From CAYJLA01 sp964371305 (lineage in GTDB: Bacteria; Bacillota_I; Bacilli_A; RFN20; CAG-826): a stretch of DNA of 10,989 bases. The DNA lies in contig CAYJLA010000027.1 of the NCBI GenBank assembly GCA_964371305.1, forward strand, positions 1 to 10,989, read 5' to 3'. Of the stretch, positions 7,688 to 10,989 are shown in pieces; the stretch's first letter is position 1; every line of letters starts with the position of its first letter. The notes under the pieces are model-generated. The model was not told the DNA's origin, ran no database searches, and was given only the letters and a program-made list of their open reading frames with translations. Made by a program: the position numbers and the translations under genes.

Positions 7688-8704
7688 ATGAAAATTTGCG
7701 TTACTGGAGGAATGGGATTTATTGGATCTCATACAGTTGTAGAATTAATTAAGGACGGACATGAACCTGTAATCGTTGATAATTTATGGAATTCAAATGT
7801 TGAAGTTTTAAATAGAATTAAAACATTAACTGATAAGGATGTTAAATTTTATGAACTTGATGTAAGAGATGAAAAGAAACTAGATGAATGTTTTAAAAAA
7901 GAAAATTTTGACTGCGTTATTCACTTTGCTGGATTAAAAGCAGTTGGCGAATCAATGGAGAAACCAGATTTGTATTATGATGTAAACATTGGAAGTAGTA
8001 ATGTTTTAGTTAAAGTAATGGAAGCAAATAATGTTAATAATTTAATATTTTCTTCTTCTGCTACAGTTTATGGAGAACCTGACCACTTACCTTTAAAAGA
8101 AACAGACCCAGTTAAAACTGCAAGCAATCCTTATGGACAAACAAAAATTGAAATTGAAAAGATTTTAATTGCAAAATGCAAAGAAAACAGCAATTTTAAC
8201 GTAGTTTTGCTTAGATATTTTAATCCATGTGGTGCTCATTCAAGTGGTTTACTTGGCGAAGATCCAAACGGAATGCCTAATAATTTAATTCCTTTTGTTG
8301 CAAAAGTTGCAAGTGGTAAATATCCTTTTGTTAAAGTATTTGGTAATGACTACAATACGGTTGATGGAACTGGTGCAAGAGACTATATTCACGTTGAAGA
8401 TTTAGCACTTGGTCATGTTAAAGCACTTCAAGCAATTGTTAAAAATTGTGGTTTAGAAGTTTATAATTTAGGTACTGGTAAATCTACTACAGTACTTCAA
8501 ATTATTAATGCTTATGCAACGTGCAACGGAATTGAAGTTCCTTATGAATTAGTTGAAAGACGTCCAGGTGATGTTGATGAAAACTATGCTGATGCATCTA
8601 AAGCCTTTTATGAATTAAACTGGTCTGCAAAAAAGACAGTTGATGATATGTGTAGAGATTCATATAATTTCCAAAAGAAAAATCCTAATGGATATATTGG
8701 TTAA
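7688..8704 (+). CDS. galE: UDP-glucose 4-epimerase GalE
   Basis: Interconverts UDP-glucose and UDP-galactose by transient oxidation at C4 with tightly bound NAD+; a short-chain dehydrogenase/reductase acting in the cytoplasm. 338 residues, the same length as the E. coli enzyme. The N-terminal Rossmann motif is GGMGFIG (G7, G10, G13). The catalytic set is S124 in SSSATVYG with Y149-x3-K153 in YGQTK. The sugar-binding half has RYFNPCGAH, DYIHVEDLA and the closing ADASKA...ELNW block. At the hexosamine gatekeeper position (Tyr299 in E. coli) this protein has N299, so it may also accept UDP-GlcNAc/GalNAc. A strong AGGGAGG at 7671-7677 overlaps the gatB stop and lies 10 bases before the ATG, so galE is probably cotranscribed with gatB although its function is unrelated. 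It ends in tandem stops (TAATAA at 8702-8707). Confidence 0.93.
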   Translation: MKICVTGGMGFIGSHTVVELIKDGHEPVIVDNLWNSNVEVLNRIKTLTDKDVKFYELDVRDEKKLDECFKKENFDCVIHFAGLKAVGESMEKPDLYYDVNIGSSNVLVKVMEANNVNNLIFSSSATVYGEPDHLPLKETDPVKTASNPYGQTKIEIEKILIAKCKENSNFNVVLLRYFNPCGAHSSGLLGEDPNGMPNNLIPFVAKVASGKYPFVKVFGNDYNTVDGTGARDYIHVEDLALGHVKALQAIVKNCGLEVYNLGTGKSTTVLQIINAYATCNGIEVPYELVERRPGDVDENYADASKAFYELNWSAKKTVDDMCRDSYNFQKKNPNGYIG

Positions 8705-8710
8705 TAAATA

Positions 8711-9571
8711 ATGAAGGGAATAATACTTGCAGGAGGAAGTGGAACTAGGTTGAGTCCTCTTACTTCAATTATTTCTAAACAACTTTTACCCGTTTATAAT
8801 AAACCAATGATATATTATCCTTTATATCTTTTAATGCAGGCAAAAATAAAAGATATAATCATTATTACGGAGCCTAAAAATGATCATTTATTTAGAAAGC
8901 TTTTAGGTGATGGCAGTAAGTTAGGAATTAAAATTAGTTATGTTATTCAAGTAGTTCCAAGAGGTACCGCAGATGCTTTATTACTTTCTAAAGAACACAT
9001 TGAAAATGAACCATGCGCTTTAGCGTTTGGAGACAGTATTCTTTTTGGAGAAGAAATTGAAGAGCTGTTAAATCAAGGCATGATAAACGCTAAAAACGGT
9101 ATAGCAACTATGTATACAAAAGAAGTAGATGATCCTCATCGCTTTGGGATTGTAGAAATTGATAAAAGCAATAATGTCTTATCGATTGAAGAAAAACCAA
9201 TTCATCCAAAATCTAATAATGCTGTTGTTGGTATATTCTTTTACCCAAGTGATGCTTATATAAAATCTTTAGATATTCTTCCTTCTTCAAGAGGGGAACT
9301 TGAACTATCTGATTTACATAATATGTATTTGACTGAAAAAAGAGTTAAGTCTTATTGTTTGAATAAAAATGTTAACTGGCTAGATACTGGAACAATTGAA
9401 TCTTTATATGAAGCTAGTACGCTTGTAAGAACTTATGAAACTAAAACAGGTAAATGTGTTTGTTGTCCAGAAGAAGTAGCGCTTCTTAATAAGTGGATAT
9501 CTAAAGAACAATTAAAAAATCATAATCCAAAAAGTGATTATGATTTGTATGTTAATAATTTAAGCAAGTAG
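8711..9571 (+). CDS. RmlA-like glucose-1-phosphate nucleotidyltransferase
   Basis: Short-form sugar-1-phosphate nucleotidyltransferase closest to RmlA/RfbA, which joins glucose-1-phosphate and dTTP to give dTDP-glucose. At 286 residues it has the usual RmlA length. The pyrophosphorylase signature is at the N-terminus (KGIILAGGSGTRL, 2-14), followed by SKQLLPVYNKP (22-32), the sugar-phosphate motif EEKP (160-163) and WLDTGT with D225, a metal ligand by alignment. The RmlA-type tail ending in CPEEVALL and a helix is present. The nucleotide-recognition loop departs from RmlA: after Q80 the usual P-S-P-D-G-L-A-Q-A reads VVPRGTADA (81-89), like the GTADA motif of GlgC/GlmU-type enzymes, and the usual GDN reads GDS (107-109). 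The base specificity (dTTP or UTP) is therefore open, so no symbol is given. No clear SD precedes the ATG, which lies 6 bases after the galE stop; re-initiation from galE is likely. No rmlB, rmlC or rmlD is adjacent. Confidence 0.87.
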   Translation: MKGIILAGGSGTRLSPLTSIISKQLLPVYNKPMIYYPLYLLMQAKIKDIIIITEPKNDHLFRKLLGDGSKLGIKISYVIQVVPRGTADALLLSKEHIENEPCALAFGDSILFGEEIEELLNQGMINAKNGIATMYTKEVDDPHRFGIVEIDKSNNVLSIEEKPIHPKSNNAVVGIFFYPSDAYIKSLDILPSSRGELELSDLHNMYLTEKRVKSYCLNKNVNWLDTGTIESLYEASTLVRTYETKTGKCVCCPEEVALLNKWISKEQLKNHNPKSDYDLYVNNLSK

Positions 9572-10123
9572 TTATTTATTTTTAAACATTCTAATAATAT
9601 GTCTAGTGACAAGCACTATAGGTATTATCAATATTGTGATATACATATATGGCATAAATAATACTATGTCATAATTTGCATCATAGAAGAAACTATTAAG
9701 AGATAATAAATATGTAACGAGGTTACCAAGACTTATTGCAAGTGTTGAAAATATGATGCAAAAAATAAAGATAAGTATTTTATTATATGATTCTTGAAAC
9801 AACCTACTAATAACATTTGTAAGAATAGATATAAATAACACTAAGGAAATAGAAAAAACAATTGAATATATTAATTCATTATTTGTAATACCATAAATTA
9901 TTCCAAAGAAGAAAATAGATACAAACCAATAAAAGATAGAATAAAATATAAATAATGTACTTTGAGTTTTTAAAGTTTTAGTAATTTCTCTTATTGTTAA
10001 TTCATCTTTTGCTATAGATATAATAGAAGATAAATTTAAATTAAGCTTTCTTACTTGTTTTTGCTTTACTGGCTTAGAGATTTTACAATTACATATGTAT
10101 TTGAAAGCATTTGTTCTAATGAA
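9572..10123 (-). CDS. Four-helix membrane protein frame lacking a normal start codon (probable 3' part of a frameshifted gene)
   Basis: I do not recognise this protein. The minus-strand frame is open for 183 codons between a TAG at 10126-10124 and a TAA at 9574-9572. Counting from 10123, predicted transmembrane segments lie at about residues 56-79, 84-105, 116-142 and 153-173, with a basic end (RHIIRMFKNK). Before the first helix is a polar, basic stretch (KPVKQKQVRK, about 17-26) and a short amphipathic helix. The only standard start is GTG at 9841 (codon 95); it lacks an SD and would delete the first helix and half of the second, so an 89-residue product is unlikely to be the native form. 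There is no ATG or TTG anywhere in the frame. It overlaps the end of the upstream minus-strand gene in the -1 frame, so it may be the C-terminal domain of that protein, reached by a frameshift. Its stop abuts the stop of the rmlA-like gene, convergently. Confidence 0.5.
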   Translation of the reverse strand, partial: FIRTNAFKYICNCKISKPVKQKQVRKLNLNLSSIISIAKDELTIREITKTLKTQSTLFIFYSIFYWFVSIFFFGIIYGITNNELIYSIVFSISLVLFISILTNVISRLFQESYNKILIFIFCIIFSTLAISLGNLVTYLLSLNSFFYDANYDIVLFMPYMYITILIIPIVLVTRHIIRMFKNK

Positions 10124-10572
10124 CTACGTATAAGTGGTAGTAGTTCTTTATCTTTAACTTCATTTTCGTCATACATCATATATGAGTAGTTAAATTTTGA
10201 AAGAAGGGCTAATGTAGAAAGTAGCTTATCTTTTGTTTTTTGTTTCTTCATTTTTTCTTTTAACTTTTGAAGTTGCAACATTTTTTCATCTAAAATTTTT
10301 GGTTCAACTTCTTCAATAAAAGCTACATTAAAAATTGCTACTCCATTGCCATCAATAGAAATAATAGATAAAATGTTTTCGTCATTTCCTTTGCGGACAA
10401 ATACTTTATCATCGACGTGAACTTCAAGTAATCTACCGCCATTTAAAAGAGACATATTTAAGTAAGCATAAACATTATCATCTTGAGATGGTAAATAGTT
10501 AATGCCTTTTAAATAAAAGTAGTTCTTGTCAAAGTTTCCTTTGAAGTCAAATATGTTTAACAATTTAAGCAT
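10066..10572 (-). CDS. Hypothetical protein with basic coiled-coil-like segment
   Basis: 168 residues, function not recognised. The first 90 residues look like alternating beta strands (YFYLKGINYL, LLEVHVDDKVFVR, ILSIISIDGNGVAIFNVAFI). A charged helix follows (about 95-117, rich in K, L, E and Q), probably a coiled coil, then a second helical region (about 133-164). There is no signal peptide or membrane segment in this frame. The ATG is preceded by AT-only sequence without an SD, and a TATAAT box ends 6 bp upstream, so the mRNA is probably leaderless; an in-frame TGA at 10599-10597 limits any longer start. The frame stops at TAA 10068-10066, but the -1 frame stays open and encodes a four-helix membrane region. 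A one-base slip at the AAAA run (minus strand 10084-10081, K164) would join the two smoothly as VIVK-ISKPVKQKQ. The gene is divergent from the NYN-domain gene. Confidence 0.7.
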   Translation of the reverse strand: MLKLLNIFDFKGNFDKNYFYLKGINYLPSQDDNVYAYLNMSLLNGGRLLEVHVDDKVFVRKGNDENILSIISIDGNGVAIFNVAFIEEVEPKILDEKMLQLQKLKEKMKKQKTKDKLLSTLALLSKFNYSYMMYDENEVKDKELLPLIRSSLEQMLSNTYVIVKSLSQ

Positions 10573-10578
10573 ATATGT

Positions 10579-10584
10579 ATTATA
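10579..10584 (-). promoter_or_regulatory. -10 box for the minus-strand hypothetical gene
   Basis: A perfect TATAAT reads on the minus strand at 10584-10579, 6 bp from the ATG at 10572, placing the transcription start at or beside the start codon. TTATAA at 10607-10602 is a poor -35 candidate at 17-bp spacing. A second minus-strand TATAAT at 10606-10601 would instead give a leader of roughly 20 bases. The 72-bp gap between the two divergent starts is nearly pure A/T and TATAAT also occurs on the plus strand at 10581-10586, so individual assignments are soft. Confidence 0.45.
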
Positions 10585-10634
10585 ATTTATTGTAATTCAA
10601 ATTATAAGAAATAATTTATTAAATTATATATATC

Positions 10635-10639
10635 GAGGT
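10635..10639 (+). promoter_or_regulatory. Ribosome binding site of the NYN-domain gene
   Basis: GAGGT lies 5 bases before the A-run leading into ATG 10645 and is the only G-rich stretch in an otherwise A/T gap. It fixes the start of the plus-strand gene and contrasts with the divergent gene, which has no such site. Confidence 0.7.
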
Positions 10640-10644
10640 AAAAA

Positions 10645-10989
10645 ATGGAAAAAAATGATTATAATATAGCGTTATTAATTGATAGCGATAATGCTGCACC
10701 TAAAAATATAGACTATGTAATTGAACAACTTAGTTTACAGGGTAGAATACTTACTAAAAGAATATATGGTAACTTTACAGAACAACAAGCAAGTTCTTGG
10801 AAAGAAGCTATTAACAAATATTCTTTATCTCCTATTCAACAGTTTTCATATACAAGAGGCAAAAACGCTACTGATTCTAAAATGGTAATTGATGCAATGG
10901 ATATACTTTATTCTAATCAAGTAAATGCTTTTGCAATTATGTCTAGTGATAGTGATTTTACTGGTCTTGCAAAAAGACTTAAAGAAAGT
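10645..10989 (+). CDS. NYN-domain (LabA/DUF88, PIN-like) protein, 5' part
   Basis: The first 115 codons of a gene that runs off the window. The sequence matches the NYN domain, a PIN-like fold shared by LabA/DUF88 proteins, limkain b1/MARF1 and related predicted or proven metal-dependent RNases. Acidic residues expected for metal binding are in place: D13 and D15 in LLIDSDNA, D77 in TDSKMVIDAMD (76-86) and D102/D104 in MSSDSDF. In between are the usual VIEQL helix and the RIYGNF strand-turn, with W52 in the following helix. Many relatives carry a C-terminal OST-HTH/LOTUS RNA-binding domain; whether this one does cannot be seen. The start is set by the GAGGT site upstream. It is divergently arranged with the unknown minus-strand gene. 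RNase activity is inferred from the family, not shown. Confidence 0.88.
   Translation, partial: MEKNDYNIALLIDSDNAAPKNIDYVIEQLSLQGRILTKRIYGNFTEQQASSWKEAINKYSLSPIQQFSYTRGKNATDSKMVIDAMDILYSNQVNAFAIMSSDSDFTGLAKRLKES

Noticed and set aside
265..9571. Reassignment of TGA to Trp (Mycoplasma-type code)
   Set aside because: Trp is written TGG throughout the long genes, no in-frame TGA occurs within them, and the conserved domains are complete under the standard code. The lack of TGA stops is too small a sample to interpret.
9572..9841. An 89-residue membrane protein starting at GTG 9841 taken as the complete gene
   Set aside because: There is no SD, and protein-like sequence with membrane helices continues in frame for about 90 codons upstream, so this start would truncate the membrane domain.
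10066..10100. Classical -1 slippery heptamer at the junction of the two minus-strand frames
   Set aside because: The only repeat is an AAAA run in GTA-AAA-TCT; it does not fit X-XXY-YYZ and no clear downstream stem was found. Slippage remains possible, but a canonical signal is not present.

Overview
The window is AT-rich DNA from a low-GC Gram-positive lineage, most likely a Bacilli/Mollicutes-like member of the Bacillota. The grounds are the base composition, AGA-dominated arginine codons, A/T-ending codons, strong AGGAGG-type ribosome sites inside the main operon, and a pcrA-ligA-gatCAB gene order resembling that of Bacillota. Trp is written TGG throughout the long reading frames, so the standard bacterial code fits and there is no sign of Mycoplasma-type TGA=Trp. 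No gene in the window ends in TGA, although about ten genes are too few to make much of this.

Layout. (1) At 1-147 is the 3' end of a RelE/ParE-type toxin gene whose antitoxin, if any, lies outside the window. (2) At 148-264 is a short AT-rich gap ending in an extended -10 promoter only 8 bp from the pcrA start. (3) At 265-9571 seven plus-strand genes sit nose to tail, with gaps of -1 to 16 bp and no visible internal terminator, and look like one operon: pcrA (helicase), ligA (NAD-dependent DNA ligase), gatC, gatA and gatB (Asp/Glu-tRNA amidotransferase), galE (UDP-glucose/galactose 4-epimerase) and an rmlA-like sugar-1-phosphate nucleotidyltransferase. (4) At 9572-10572 two minus-strand frames converge on the operon with a zero-base gap: a cytosolic-looking protein of unknown function and a four-helix membrane frame that has no credible start codon of its own and lies in the -1 frame relative to the first. 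Together they look like one gene of about 330 residues that is split, or read through, by a frameshift. (5) Divergent from it, at 10645 and running off the end, is a NYN (LabA/DUF88, PIN-like) nuclease-domain gene.

How the genes relate. PcrA and LigA serve DNA repair and replication. GatCAB makes Gln-tRNA(Gln) and/or Asn-tRNA(Asn). GalE and the RmlA-like enzyme belong to nucleotide-sugar supply for surface glycans; no rmlB, rmlC or rmlD gene is adjacent. Points worth a second look are the frameshifted membrane gene, two apparently leaderless genes, an altered nucleotide-recognition loop in the RmlA-like enzyme, a non-Tyr gatekeeper in GalE, and an altered catalytic loop in GatA. I did not find a clear, wholly new multi-gene system. 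The unrecognised 9572-10572 locus beside the NYN gene is the best candidate for undescribed biology.
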